Assembly (NCBI GenBank): GCA_903899945.1
Contig: CAIULA010000034.1
Coordinates: 186,001-250,000, forward strand
DNA length: 64,000 nt
Origin: an uncultured Alphaproteobacteria bacterium
Lineage (GTDB): Bacteria; Pseudomonadota; Alphaproteobacteria; Paracaedibacterales; CAIULA01
Direction: 5' to 3'
Shown piece after piece: positions 9,379 through 18,747 of this stretch. The notes under the pieces are model-generated. The model searched no databases, was not told the DNA's origin, and was given only the letters and a program-made list of their open reading frames with translations. The translations under genes were made by a program, and so were the position numbers. The stretch's first letter is position 1. The number at the start of each line of letters is the position of its first letter.

Positions 9379-10971
9379 TTACTGAAGTTTTTCAGCAATA
9401 AGGGTACGCATGTTCTGGGTGCCATAAAGGGCTATAAAAGATCCCATGCGGGGTCCTTCTTTTTGACCCAATAACACTTCGTAAAGGGTGCCAAACCATG
9501 CACGCAGTTCCGTAAAGTTATGACGTTTTCCAACTTCAAATACGTCGGTTTGAATGACATCGGCCGGTGCGTTTGCATCTACATTTCCCAAGGCTTGGTA
9601 TAGATCTTCTAATGCAGCTCTTTCGATGTCATTTGGTTCTCTGTAGTGTTTAGATGGTTTGACAAAATCCCTATAGTAAACCAAGGCATGTTTAATCAAT
9701 TCATTCAAAAATGGCATTTTTTCGGGGCTTGAATCGGGTAGATATTTTTGCACAAATCCCCAAAGGACTGCCGGATTCTCAGTATTACAAACAGAGGCTA
9801 GGTTTAAAAGAATGCTAAAGCTAAGTCCGCTTTCGCTTTTTGCAACGTTGCCTTTGTGAATGTGATAAACAGGGTTATCTGCTTGCAGTTCAGGGGACTG
9901 TTCTGGGTATTTTGCAAGTAAGCTTAAATATTCATCGACAGCCTTTGGAATGACGTCAAAATAAAGCCTTTTGGCTTTGCGGGGTGCTTGGAACATATAA
10001 TAAGAAAGACTCTCTTGCGGAGCGTATGTAAGCCATTCATCAATTGTAAGGCCATTGCCTTTTGACTTTGAAATTTTTTGCCCTTCTTGATCAAGAAAAA
10101 GCTCATATGTAAGAGTTTCCGGGGATTTCCCACCAATTGCTTTACAGATTTGGCTGGAAAGCTTTACGGAATCAATCAGATCCTTTCCAGACATTTCATA
10201 GTCAACCTCAAAGGCCTGCCAACGCATACCCCAGTCAACTTTCCATTGTAATTTACAATGGCCGCCGGTAACCAATGTTTCAACCATTTCAGATGTTTCA
10301 GGATCCTTATAAACGATCGTATTTGTTTTAGGATGAATCTCTACCATAGGAACCTGAAGAACAATGCCTGTTCTTGGGCAGATCGGCAAGAAAGGACTAT
10401 AGGTGGCACGCCTTTCATCACGTAAACTTGGCAACATAATGCTCATTATTTTATCATAGTGCTGCAAAACAAGCTTTAGGGCCTGATCAAAACGACCGCT
10501 CTTGTACCAATCGCTAGAGCTTTGAAATTCATATTCAAAACCAAAAGAATTCAAAAAGCGCTGGAGCATGGCGTTGTTATGATGACCGAAACTTTCATAT
10601 TTTTCATAAGGGTCTGGAATCATAGTAAGCGGTTTGCCAATGTGTTTTCTGAGCATCTCTTGATTTGGGACATTATCAGGCACTTTGCGCAGGCCATCCA
10701 TATCATCTGAAAATGTAAAAAGGCGCGTGGGGATATTGCAAAGCTGGCTAAAAGCATGTCGCACCATGGATGTACGAGCTACCTCACCAAAGGTCCCAAT
10801 ATGCGGCAGACCCGAAGGACCATAGCCAGTTTCAAGGAGAACATATCCTTTTTCAGGAACTTTATTCTGAATGCGATCAAGGATTCGTCTTGCCTCTTCA
10901 AAAGGCCATGATTTTGCATTCATATAAATATCATACATTTCTTGGGTCCGTCCTAACGCCACATTTGACAT
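9379..10971 (-). CDS. lysK: Lysine--tRNA ligase, class I
   Basis: Class I lysyl-tRNA synthetase, the archaeal-type enzyme used by most alphaproteobacteria in place of class II LysS. It has 530 residues. The HIGH-type signature is GPSGLPHIGTFGEVART near residues 51-67, and the KMSKS-type signature is KISKSKGNG near residue 294. The Rossmann core (LFTFSDDMDGLRKVPDNV) and the conserved GMRWQAFEVDYEMSGKD are present. The C-terminal helical anticodon-binding part is complete. The DUF45 gene follows closely. Confidence 0.96.
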   Translation of the reverse strand: MSNVALGRTQEMYDIYMNAKSWPFEEARRILDRIQNKVPEKGYVLLETGYGPSGLPHIGTFGEVARTSMVRHAFSQLCNIPTRLFTFSDDMDGLRKVPDNVPNQEMLRKHIGKPLTMIPDPYEKYESFGHHNNAMLQRFLNSFGFEYEFQSSSDWYKSGRFDQALKLVLQHYDKIMSIMLPSLRDERRATYSPFLPICPRTGIVLQVPMVEIHPKTNTIVYKDPETSEMVETLVTGGHCKLQWKVDWGMRWQAFEVDYEMSGKDLIDSVKLSSQICKAIGGKSPETLTYELFLDQEGQKISKSKGNGLTIDEWLTYAPQESLSYYMFQAPRKAKRLYFDVIPKAVDEYLSLLAKYPEQSPELQADNPVYHIHKGNVAKSESGLSFSILLNLASVCNTENPAVLWGFVQKYLPDSSPEKMPFLNELIKHALVYYRDFVKPSKHYREPNDIERAALEDLYQALGNVDANAPADVIQTDVFEVGKRHNFTELRAWFGTLYEVLLGQKEGPRMGSFIALYGTQNMRTLIAEKLQ

Positions 10972-11044
10972 TTTAATATTGCTCTCTACTCTAACAACCT
11001 ATTAAGTATAGTTTAATGTTTATGAGAATGTGGTTAATAAGTCA

Positions 11045-12829
11045 ATGACAACGCCTATTTTGTCGCTTCGAGATGTAAGTCTTACCTTTGGAGGGAAGCC
11101 CTTGTTTGAAGGGATTTCCTTAAGCCTTTGCATCGGTGATAAAGTTTGCCTTGTGGGGCGTAATGGTTCCGGAAAATCGACTTTGCTAAAATGCCTCAGT
11201 GGTTTATTTGATGTTGATAAAGGCGAAAGGTTCGCCCAGCCAGGGACTGTTATTAAATATTTAGCGCAGGACGTTGTGCTTCCCCTCAACAAAACAGTTT
11301 TAGAATTCGTTATGGAACCTGGAGCTGAACAGTTTATGGCCGAATCCATTTTAGGGAAACTGGGAGTTCCAGGAGATCGTTTGATGGATGGGCTTTCTGG
11401 CGGTGAAAGGCGGCGTGTGGCTCTTGCTCAAGTTTTAGCGGTGGACTCTGATATCCTAATTTTGGATGAGCCTACTAACCACTTGGATCTTCCAACGATT
11501 GAATGGTTAGAAGATTATCTGAGCCAATATAGGGGTGCTTTGATTGTCATTAGCCATGACAGAACCTTTTTAGAAAATGTTTCAACATCAACCTGGTGGT
11601 TGGATCGGGGCAGGGTGCACCAACAGGCTAAGGGTTTTAAGGATTATGATACTTGGTCTGAGCAAATTTTAGATGATGAAGAGCGTCAGTTCGAGCGTTT
11701 AAATGCTCGATTGCGTCTTGAAAATGAATGGCTCCACCGTGGCGTTACGGCAAGGCGAAAAAGAAACCAAGGGCGCCTTAGAAGGCTTCATACTTTAAGA
11801 GGTGAAAAAAGAGAATCCTTGTCCAATCAAGTCGGCAAAGTAAAGCTAGAGACCGTCGAAGGTGGATTTGGCAGCAAAATGGTGTGCGAAGTTCATAACA
11901 TAACAAAATCCTTTGGTGACCGTCCGATTATAAAATCGTTCACGACTCGCATTATAAAAGGTGAGCGAATTGGGATTATAGGGCCTAATGGCGCCGGTAA
12001 AACAACCCTTTTAAAGCTATTGGTTGGAAAACTTGAGCCCGATAGTGGCACAGTTAAAATAGGAAGAAACATTCAGCTGATTTATTTTGATCAGATGCGC
12101 GAGACCTTGCGTCAAGATGACACATTATGGCAAACCCTTTGCCCAGATGGCGGGGATCAGGTGATGGTTCAAGGTAAACCCCGTCATGTGGTGTCTTATC
12201 TAAAGGATTTTTTGTTCAATGAAAAACAGATAAGAGGGCAAGTGAGTATCCTATCAGGCGGAGAGAAAAACCGATTAGTGCTTGCTAAATCTCTGGCGCA
12301 AACCGGTAACCTGTTGGTTTTAGACGAGCCTACCAATGATTTAGACATGGATACACTTGATTTACTTATTGACCTTTTGAGTGATTATGAAGGCACGTTT
12401 TTACTTGTAAGTCATGATCGTGATTTTCTTGACAAACTGACAACCAGTATTATTGCTGTTGAAGGAAATGGAATTGTTAATGAATATGTGGGCGGTTACG
12501 CCGATTATTTAAGGCAAAGGCCAAATCCTGTTGAAGACACTCCAAAAAAACAGATTTCAACAGCGCCAAAGCAAACAGTGCCTCAGCCAAAGACACGTCT
12601 TTCCTATAATCAAAAACGAGAATTAGAGCAGTTACCTGCAGTTATAGATAAATTAAGTAAAGAAGTAAATGTCATAGAAACAAAATTAGCGGATCCAAGT
12701 TTTTATGAAAAACACCCACAGGATTTTTTGAAATTGACAAGTGATTTAGAAACCAAACGCCAGCAATTAGATAGAGCCGAGATGAGATGGCTAGAATTAG
12801 AGGAGTTGCAAGATGAATCAAGAACTTAA
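11045..12829 (+). CDS. uup: ABC-F family ATPase (Uup-like)
   Basis: Soluble ABC-F protein with two nucleotide-binding domains and no membrane part. Family members act on the ribosome or in DNA-structure maintenance. Domain 1 has Walker A GRNGSGKST, signature LSGGERRRVAL and Walker B ILILDEPTNHLDL. Domain 2 has GPNGAGKTT, LSGGEKNRLVL and LLVLDEPTNDLDM. The interdomain linker is Arg-rich (RRKRNQGRLRRL). A C-terminal coiled coil (about residues 525-594) with an upstream Pro/Lys linker is the Uup hallmark. I take ATG 11045 as the start because MTTPILSLRDVSLTFGG matches the family; a GTG at 11030 would add five residues. The last 17 nt overlap the next gene. Confidence 0.92.
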   Translation: MTTPILSLRDVSLTFGGKPLFEGISLSLCIGDKVCLVGRNGSGKSTLLKCLSGLFDVDKGERFAQPGTVIKYLAQDVVLPLNKTVLEFVMEPGAEQFMAESILGKLGVPGDRLMDGLSGGERRRVALAQVLAVDSDILILDEPTNHLDLPTIEWLEDYLSQYRGALIVISHDRTFLENVSTSTWWLDRGRVHQQAKGFKDYDTWSEQILDDEERQFERLNARLRLENEWLHRGVTARRKRNQGRLRRLHTLRGEKRESLSNQVGKVKLETVEGGFGSKMVCEVHNITKSFGDRPIIKSFTTRIIKGERIGIIGPNGAGKTTLLKLLVGKLEPDSGTVKIGRNIQLIYFDQMRETLRQDDTLWQTLCPDGGDQVMVQGKPRHVVSYLKDFLFNEKQIRGQVSILSGGEKNRLVLAKSLAQTGNLLVLDEPTNDLDMDTLDLLIDLLSDYEGTFLLVSHDRDFLDKLTTSIIAVEGNGIVNEYVGGYADYLRQRPNPVEDTPKKQISTAPKQTVPQPKTRLSYNQKRELEQLPAVIDKLSKEVNVIETKLADPSFYEKHPQDFLKLTSDLETKRQQLDRAEMRWLELEELQDESRT

Positions 12830-13247
12830 GCTAAGTTTTGAACTAGATGAATTAAAGCGTTTGCAAGCAATACCGGAGGAGGAAATAAGAGGTTATGCTT
12901 TTGAAAAAGAAGAGTATAACCCTATTGAAACGTTTGGATTTTCTTTACGGGATGAAGGTAATGATATTAAAGGCCGGTGTAACGGCATATTATACTATGG
13001 CTGCCTTTACATAAATCAGTTGTGGATAGACAAAGATTATCGCAGTAAAGGTTTTGGAAGGCAATTGATAAAAGCTGCAGAAAATTTTGGAAAAGAAAAA
13101 GGATGTCTTTTTTCAACCGTTAATACAATGAATTCTGAAGCAATGGGTTTTTATAAAAAGCTTGGATATTTTATTGAATTTCAAAGAAAAGGATATCAGA
13201 AAAATTCTATTTTTTATTTTTTGCGCAAAGATTTCACAAAAGGGTAA
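12813..13247 (+). CDS. GNAT family N-acetyltransferase
   Basis: Small acetyltransferase-fold protein of 144 residues. The acetyl-CoA site is LWIDKDYRSKGFGRQLIKAA, with the R/Q-x-x-G-x-G/A pattern in RSKGFG. The C-terminal NSEAMGFYKKLGY motif is typical of GNAT enzymes. The start overlaps the end of the ABC-F gene by 17 nt, so the two are translationally coupled. The acceptor is unknown. Ribosomal-protein or small-molecule acetylation are both possible, and pairing with an ABC-F factor is only suggestive. Confidence 0.85.
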   Translation: MNQELKLSFELDELKRLQAIPEEEIRGYAFEKEEYNPIETFGFSLRDEGNDIKGRCNGILYYGCLYINQLWIDKDYRSKGFGRQLIKAAENFGKEKGCLFSTVNTMNSEAMGFYKKLGYFIEFQRKGYQKNSIFYFLRKDFTKG

Positions 13248-13275
13248 ATCTTGTAAATACATAAGGTTATTAGAG

Positions 13276-13297
13276 ATTTGAGAAATATTTCTCAAAT
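13276..13297. promoter_or_regulatory. Perfect 22-bp palindrome, possible operator
   Basis: The 22 bases read identically on both strands (half-site ATTTGAGAAAT). Partial copies of the TTTGAGA half-site recur downstream: AATTTGAGATG right after it and TTTTGAGAGAAA near 13360. It lies between the GNAT gene and the exported methyltransferase gene. It could be a repressor operator or part of a terminator; there is no U-tract. Confidence 0.4.
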
Positions 13298-13432
13298 TTG
13301 AGATGTAAAAAGAATTTATGACAGGCTGTTCATTTCTCGAACATTGAGTATGTTTTTTGAGAGAAATTTAAGTTTGAAATTTTTAAAAAATTGGATACGA
13401 TATTTCGAGTTTTATAACTTGAGCATAAAAAT

Positions 13433-14410
13433 ATGAGAAGAAAAATTACTATGGCAGTAATAGGTGTTGGTTTAGCTTTAAGCCAAACGTGTTTTGGTTT
13501 AACAAAAGCTCCTGAAATGTTTAGTCATTCCTGCGTTCAAGATTCAGAAGCGGCGGTTGAACAGAGAGTTGCTTCAATCAAAGAACGTCTTAAGTCAGTC
13601 GATCCCAAATTATTATCTCTACCTTTGGATGAAACTTTAAAGATTCTTGACGAAATGGCTAAATGCAATGGTTTAGGTCGTTGGCTTTTGATGCATCAGG
13701 GACTAAATGGTTTTTGGACAGCAGAGACAATACTTCGTTTTGGTGGGGAAAAAGCAAGTGATATTGGCAAATGGATAGCAAGCGATGCACCGATATTTCG
13801 TGCAACTCGTGAACGTTTCGGAATTTTTCAAAGCTTGCTGCAAGGCTATTTGGATGCAGGAGCAAGAACTTTTGTTTCTGTCCCGTGCGGTACAATGGAA
13901 GATTTGTTAATGCTTGATGCAACAGGGAAAACAGATGTTCTTTTTTTTGGTGTTGATCTTGATCCCGTTGCTGTTTCATTGATTAATAAAGCTGAAGTGT
14001 TTCATAAAGAAACTTCACACTGCAGTAAAGAATTTTATCAAGGAGATGCTTTTTCTCTTTCTTATTATATAAAAAACGCTGATGTTATCGTCAGTAATGG
14101 CCTGAATTTTTATATTAAAGATGATACTGAGGTTATTCGACTTTACGAGTCTTTTGCGGCTGGGTTAAAACCAGGAGGTATTTTGATTGTCAGTCATTTG
14201 TCCCCTCCGGCATTAGCAAAGCCGTATAATGAGGCAGCCTTGAAAAAACAGCTTGCTATCGTTAAAGATATTTGTGAAATGCGTTGGCAAATTTTCAGAG
14301 CAGAAGAGTTGGTTAAAGAGCAATTAGGAATGGCAGGATTTGAAGTTTTGCAAGTTATTTATGATAAACAGAAAATGTTTCCCACCTATGTTTGTAAGAG
14401 GCTTAGATAG
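13433..14410 (+). CDS. Exported class I SAM-dependent methyltransferase-like protein
   Basis: Protein of 325 residues with a signal-peptide-like N-terminus: Arg/Lys start, hydrophobic MAVIGVGLALS, then TCFG before the mature part. The mature protein shows a Rossmann methyltransferase layout. Motif I is the variant FVSVPCGTMEDLLML, an acidic residue ends beta2 in FFGVDLDPVAV, and the later strands are DVIVSNGLNFYI and LKPGGILIVSHLS. Class I methyltransferases are normally cytoplasmic, so a secretion signal is odd. No strong ribosome-binding site precedes the ATG. The substrate is unknown. The gene stands alone between a palindrome and convergent xseA. Confidence 0.65.
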   Translation: MRRKITMAVIGVGLALSQTCFGLTKAPEMFSHSCVQDSEAAVEQRVASIKERLKSVDPKLLSLPLDETLKILDEMAKCNGLGRWLLMHQGLNGFWTAETILRFGGEKASDIGKWIASDAPIFRATRERFGIFQSLLQGYLDAGARTFVSVPCGTMEDLLMLDATGKTDVLFFGVDLDPVAVSLINKAEVFHKETSHCSKEFYQGDAFSLSYYIKNADVIVSNGLNFYIKDDTEVIRLYESFAAGLKPGGILIVSHLSPPALAKPYNEAALKKQLAIVKDICEMRWQIFRAEELVKEQLGMAGFEVLQVIYDKQKMFPTYVCKRLR

Positions 14411-14439
14411 CCGCAAACTCTTAAAAAATGTGAAAAGTC

Positions 14440-14457
14440 ATGCTAGCATTCTAGCAT
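14440..14457. terminator. Small stem-loop between convergent genes
   Basis: ATGCTAG and CTAGCAT form a 7-bp stem with a CATT loop exactly at the convergent junction of the exported methyltransferase-like gene and xseA. Its last base is shared with the xseA stop codon. No U-tract follows, so activity is uncertain. Confidence 0.35.
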
Positions 14458-15806
14458 TAAACAAGATGTGGTTTGATTTTGACTTCTCCATCCGCGAAAT
14501 TTAGGCTTATGGTTTGTTCTATATGCTGTGATAAATCATACGCTGACGTGATAATGTTTTCGCCATCGCTGACCCAACAAAATCCTCTTTCCAAAACGCG
14601 TTGATATGAACTTTGTTCAAGACACATCGATATAATACGAAGGTTTTGTTCATATTTATCAAAATAATGGGTAAACGATTTTATAAAGTTTTGATTTTGT
14701 TGTTTAAATTGAGTCATGGCCATATCAAGGGTCTGTTTTGGGTGACAAAGACGTAAACTGGCATTGACAAGAAGATTACACTTATTTTTAAGTAAACTTA
14801 ATTGTGCAAAATTAAAGCGTTCGACCCAATCATCTAGGCGGATGGTTGCAGTTTCTAACAGAATCTTTGGGTCAGGAAGGCCGCGACTAAGACCTGTAAC
14901 ATGAACTAATTGATTTTGAAGATGGCGATTCATTAAGGATTTTGATCTATCTGAATATAACTCTAAAGTATATAGAATTTGCGATAAAACGGGCGTTGCT
15001 AATTCTGCTGCAGCTGTTGGCGTGGGTGCTCTTAGGTCAGATGCATAATCAATCAGCGTTGTATCCGTTTCATGGCCAATTGCTGAAATGATGGGAATTT
15101 GACTGTTCGCTGCTGATCTTACGACATTTTCCTCGTTAAAGGTCCATAAATCCTCAAGGCTGCCACCACCGCGTGCAACAATCAAAAGGTCTGGCAGTTG
15201 ATGTGGGGGAAGTTTATTAAACCCATTGATTGCGTTTGCAACTTGTTCTGCTGCGCCTGGCCCTTGAACCAAAACAGGCCAAATAATAACCTGACAAGGG
15301 TAGCGGTCATTTAAGCGATGGAGTATATCTTGGATGACTGCGCCTGTTGGCGATGTGATAATGCCAATTCGATTTGGGAATTTCGGAAGTGCCCTTTTTC
15401 GTTGAAACAATCCTTCAGTTTCTAACTTTGCTTTTCGTTCCATCAGCAATTTTAAAAGCGCACCTTGGCCTGCAGCTTTGGCTGATTCAATGACAATTTG
15501 ATATTTGGATCTACCTGGATAGGTTGTAAGTCTTCCTTGAACGATAACTTCAAGGCCTTCTTCAAGAGTAATCCCAAGAACAGTCCCTCGCCAACAAATT
15601 CCATCCAAAACAGCATCCTTATCCTTAAGAGCAAAGTAAGAATGCCCAGAGGTATGACGTTTTAAACCTGAAATTTCTCCCTGAACGCGGAGTTTATTGA
15701 AATTACCTTCTACAAATCGTTTTAAGGTTTGTGAAATCTCGCTAACAGAAAGAATGGGAATTTCTTCTAAAGAAACAGCAGATTTAAAAAATGGGGCAGT
15801 TTCCAT
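14457..15806 (-). CDS. xseA: Exodeoxyribonuclease VII large subunit
   Basis: Large subunit of ExoVII, a single-strand-specific exonuclease that works with several small XseB subunits in mismatch repair and removal of single-stranded DNA. About 449 residues. The N-terminal OB-fold includes LRVQGEISGLKRHTSGHSYF. The catalytic core shows FPNRIGIITSPTGAVIQDIL, LIVARGGGSLEDLWTFNEE and SAIGHETDTTLIDYASDLRA. A long helical C-terminal region (about 275-400) follows. I start at ATG 15806; a TTG one codon earlier is also open. xseB is not in the window. Confidence 0.96.
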   Translation of the reverse strand: METAPFFKSAVSLEEIPILSVSEISQTLKRFVEGNFNKLRVQGEISGLKRHTSGHSYFALKDKDAVLDGICWRGTVLGITLEEGLEVIVQGRLTTYPGRSKYQIVIESAKAAGQGALLKLLMERKAKLETEGLFQRKRALPKFPNRIGIITSPTGAVIQDILHRLNDRYPCQVIIWPVLVQGPGAAEQVANAINGFNKLPPHQLPDLLIVARGGGSLEDLWTFNEENVVRSAANSQIPIISAIGHETDTTLIDYASDLRAPTPTAAAELATPVLSQILYTLELYSDRSKSLMNRHLQNQLVHVTGLSRGLPDPKILLETATIRLDDWVERFNFAQLSLLKNKCNLLVNASLRLCHPKQTLDMAMTQFKQQNQNFIKSFTHYFDKYEQNLRIISMCLEQSSYQRVLERGFCWVSDGENIITSAYDLSQHIEQTISLNFADGEVKIKPHLV

Positions 15807-15874
15807 CAAAATGTCTTTTATGTTTGAGTTGATACTGTACTTTTAACCCAAAACTAGGGCATTATAAAGACGCA

Positions 15875-17089
15875 ATGATTGACTATAAAGCCTTATTAAA
15901 AGAAAAACTACAGCCGTTAAAAGCAGAACACCGATATCGCGTTTTTACAAATTTAGAGCGCTTGGCGGGTGAGGCTCCTTATGCCTTATGGCATAAAGAC
16001 GGAATTTCTAAAAAAGTAATTGTTTGGTGCAGTAATGATTACCTTGGGATGAGCCATAACCTAGAGGTTATTGATGCTTTTTCAAAGGCAGCGCACAAAT
16101 ATGGTGTCGGGTCAGGCGGGACACGTAATATTTCAGGCACTAATTTTAATCATGTGACTTTAGAGAAAACAGTGGCCGACCTTCATCAAAAAGATGCAGG
16201 GCTTGTATTTGTATCAGGATATGCTGCCAATGAGGCTTCCTTATGCGCGCTGGGTGAAGGGCTTGAGAATTGCATTATCCTAAGTGATGAGAAAATTCAT
16301 GCTTCAATGATCCAAGGTATTCGTCATAGCCGGGCTGAAAAATACATTTTTCGTCATAATGATCTTGAGGACTTAAAACAAAAATTAGCTAGTTTTGATA
16401 TTGACCGGCCCAAAATTATAGCTTTTGTTTCTGTGTATTCAATGGATGGGGACATCGCTCCAATTAAAGAAATATGTGCTTTAGCTAAACAATACAATGC
16501 CTTTACCTATCTGGATGAAGTGCATGCTGTTGGAATTTATGGTAATAAAGGCCAGGGGCTTGCGGGTTTACTTGGTCTTAATCATCAAATCGATATGATC
16601 CAGGGAAATTTTGCGAAGGCTTATGGCGTTGTGGGTGGATATATTACGGGCCAAGAAGACGTGGTTGATTACATCAGAAGCTATGCATCTGGTTTTATTT
16701 TCACAACTTCTCTTCCACCAGCTGTTGCTGCGGCTGCAAAAAAATCGATTGAGATTTTAAAAGAAGATTCATCCTATAGGGAAAAACTGTGGGAAAATGT
16801 ATTCCATTTGAAAAACTGCCTTAGCAAAAGTTCTGTACATTTCCTGAATTCAAAAAGCCATATTGTTCCGATTCTGGTTGGCGATGCTTATTTATGTCGT
16901 TTACTGGCCCAGAATTTGCTCGAAAAGTATGGAATATATGTGCAACCTATTAATTATCCAACGGTGCCAAAGGGCCAGGAGCGTCTTCGTTTAACCGTGA
17001 CGCCTGCTCATACACCCTCGATGATAGAGGAGCTTGTCTTAGCTCTTGAGGTTGAATGGACAGCATTATCTTTGAAAAAGGCGGCTTGA
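15875..17089 (+). CDS. hemA: 5-aminolevulinate synthase
   Basis: PLP enzyme that condenses glycine with succinyl-CoA to 5-aminolevulinate, the first step of tetrapyrrole synthesis by the Shemin (C4) route. This route is diagnostic of alphaproteobacteria. 404 residues, normal length. The glycine-rich loop GVGSGGTRNISGTN, the PLP Asp in YLDEVHAVGIYG and the Schiff-base Lys in NFAKAYGVVGGYI are all visible. A divergent xseA lies upstream with a 65-nt gap. The 3' end overlaps the following broken SDR gene. Confidence 0.96.
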   Translation: MIDYKALLKEKLQPLKAEHRYRVFTNLERLAGEAPYALWHKDGISKKVIVWCSNDYLGMSHNLEVIDAFSKAAHKYGVGSGGTRNISGTNFNHVTLEKTVADLHQKDAGLVFVSGYAANEASLCALGEGLENCIILSDEKIHASMIQGIRHSRAEKYIFRHNDLEDLKQKLASFDIDRPKIIAFVSVYSMDGDIAPIKEICALAKQYNAFTYLDEVHAVGIYGNKGQGLAGLLGLNHQIDMIQGNFAKAYGVVGGYITGQEDVVDYIRSYASGFIFTTSLPPAVAAAAKKSIEILKEDSSYREKLWENVFHLKNCLSKSSVHFLNSKSHIVPILVGDAYLCRLLAQNLLEKYGIYVQPINYPTVPKGQERLRLTVTPAHTPSMIEELVLALEVEWTALSLKKAA

Positions 17090-17899
17090 ATTTGAACGAT
17101 CGTTTAAAAGACAAAGTTGCCTTAATAACAGGTGCGGCGCGCGGAATTGGGAAGGCCTGTGCGCAGTTGTTTGCAAAAGAAGGCGCTGTTGTTATTTTAA
17201 CTGATATAGAAGATTCTCTTGGGCAAAATGTAGCAACAGAAATTGGTGATTCAGTTTTTTACAAGCATTTGGATGTCAGTCAGGAAACAGATTGGAAAAA
17301 TACTATAAACTGGATTCAAGGCCAATTTGGTAGGCTTGATATTTTAGTCAATAATGCCGGAATTACCGGTATTAACCAAGGTTTAGGCCCTCAAGATCCT
17401 GAAAATTGTTCCCTTGAGGCCTGGAAAACTATCCATCAGATTAATTTGGATAGCGTCTTTTTGGGTTGTAAGTATGCAATTGGTCTAATGAAGCAAAAAC
17501 ATACCGGCTCTATTGTCAACATCTCTTCTCGCTCTGGCATTGTTGGGGTCCCTCAAATGGCGCCTTATGCGGTCTAGTAAGGCTGCGGTTCGAAATCATA
17601 GTAAGACAGTTGCTTTGTATTGTGCAGAAATGGGGTACAACATTCGCTGTAATTCCATTCATCCCGCGGCCATCCAGACGTTAATGTGGGACGAAATGCT
17701 GCCTAAGGGTGAAGACACCGAAGCAGCTAGACTAAGACTTGCTGAAGGGATTCCTTTAAAAAGAATGGGAATGCCCGAAGACGTTGCATACGCAGCGCTA
17801 TATCTGGCATCAGACGAGTCAGCTTATACGACGGGATCAGAGATGGTCATAGATGGTGGGATATTGGCAGGATCCGCTGCATCACCCGGGAAACGATAA
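17056..17899 (+). pseudogene. Short-chain dehydrogenase/reductase, frameshifted
   Basis: SDR-family NAD(P)-dependent oxidoreductase split over two frames. Frame one (17056-17577) carries the cofactor motif TGAARGIG, NNAG, and the catalytic Ser in NISSRSG, and ends at MAPYAV-stop. Frame two continues with [20 protein letters not shown] and the C-terminal half to GSEMVIDGG, ending at 17899. One extra base near 17575 (GCGGTCTAGTAAG) breaks the reading frame inside the catalytic YxxxK motif: Tyr is in frame one, Lys in frame two. Removing one base restores about 275 residues, the normal SDR length. It begins inside hemA by overlap (ATG 17056 after GAGG), so it was probably cotranscribed with hemA. 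Either a recent pseudogene or a sequencing error. Confidence 0.8.
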
Positions 17900-17911
17900 T
17901 TTTAAAAGTTC

Positions 17912-18721
17912 TCACTCAACGCTCGCGACAATCTTTTGTAAACTGCCGTGAAGATATTCATTTGCCGCTAAAACACTACCCGTTGCCAGCATATTTTTTC
18001 CGCCATTAGCCTCGGTTACATAACCACCGGCTTCTTTGACAAGCAAAATACCCGCTGCCATATCCCATGGTTTGAGATGATCTTCAAAAAAGGCATCGAA
18101 TCTACCTGAAGCGACATAGGCCAGGTCCAGAGCAGCCGCGCCAAATCTTCTGGTTCCGGCAGTGATCGGCATGATTTTTTCAAGACGCTTTTGGAAAACA
18201 GAAGGATTCCCATGAGTTCCAAAAGGCGTTCCAATGGCAATTACAGCTTCTTCTAAAAGATGACGTCCAGATACACGCAAACGACGTTGATTTAAAAACG
18301 CGCCTTTACCTTTTTCAGCCCAATACATTTCATCTTGGATTGGGGCATAGGTAACGCTGGCAACAATTTCATCACCCTTTTTAAGGCCAATAACAATAGC
18401 AAAATGCGGAATACCATGGAGAAAGTTCAAGGTTCCGTCTAATGGGTCAATAATCCAGCAATACTCTGGATCCGTTCCGGGAATTTCACCGGTTTCTTCG
18501 GTTAAAAAAGAGTACTCAGGGCGCGCTCTTGATAATTCTTGGATAAGAACACTTTCTGAACGTTTGTCAGCTGTAGAAACGAAATCACCTAAGCCTTTTT
18601 TTGAGACCTGTAAGTGTTCTAATTCTCCAAAGTCACGAAGCATTCCGCGAGCGGCTTTTTCTGCTGCTGCGGTCATAACGTTCAAAATTGGCGAGAGATT
18701 TGTAATGCGCCCAGTTGACAT
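17912..18721 (-). CDS. suhB: Inositol monophosphatase family protein
   Basis: Mg-dependent phosphatase of the inositol monophosphatase family, SuhB-like, 269 residues. Metal ligands are in EETGE, WIIDPLDGTLNFLHG (the DPLDGT motif) and the C-terminal PWDMAAGILLVKEAGG. SuhB in bacteria is also linked to rRNA antitermination complexes; whether that applies here is inference. It starts 26 nt after the efp stop on the same strand, with AAGGA before the ATG, so efp-suhB is probably an operon. Confidence 0.94.
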   Translation of the reverse strand: MSTGRITNLSPILNVMTAAAEKAARGMLRDFGELEHLQVSKKGLGDFVSTADKRSESVLIQELSRARPEYSFLTEETGEIPGTDPEYCWIIDPLDGTLNFLHGIPHFAIVIGLKKGDEIVASVTYAPIQDEMYWAEKGKGAFLNQRRLRVSGRHLLEEAVIAIGTPFGTHGNPSVFQKRLEKIMPITAGTRRFGAAALDLAYVASGRFDAFFEDHLKPWDMAAGILLVKEAGGYVTEANGGKNMLATGSVLAANEYLHGSLQKIVASVE

Positions 18722-18747
18722 AAAGAGTTCCTTGGTTTTTAGAATGA

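Noticed and set aside
13659-13979. 106-codon minus-strand ORF inside the exported methyltransferase-like gene
   Set aside because: Antisense to a gene with a clear domain layout; His/Gln/Leu-rich composition is that of a shadow frame.
17513-17899. Separate gene starting at 17513
   Set aside because: Its first residues are out-of-frame translation of the SDR gene, and the remainder is clearly the C-terminal half of the same SDR protein, so it is the second part of a frameshifted gene.
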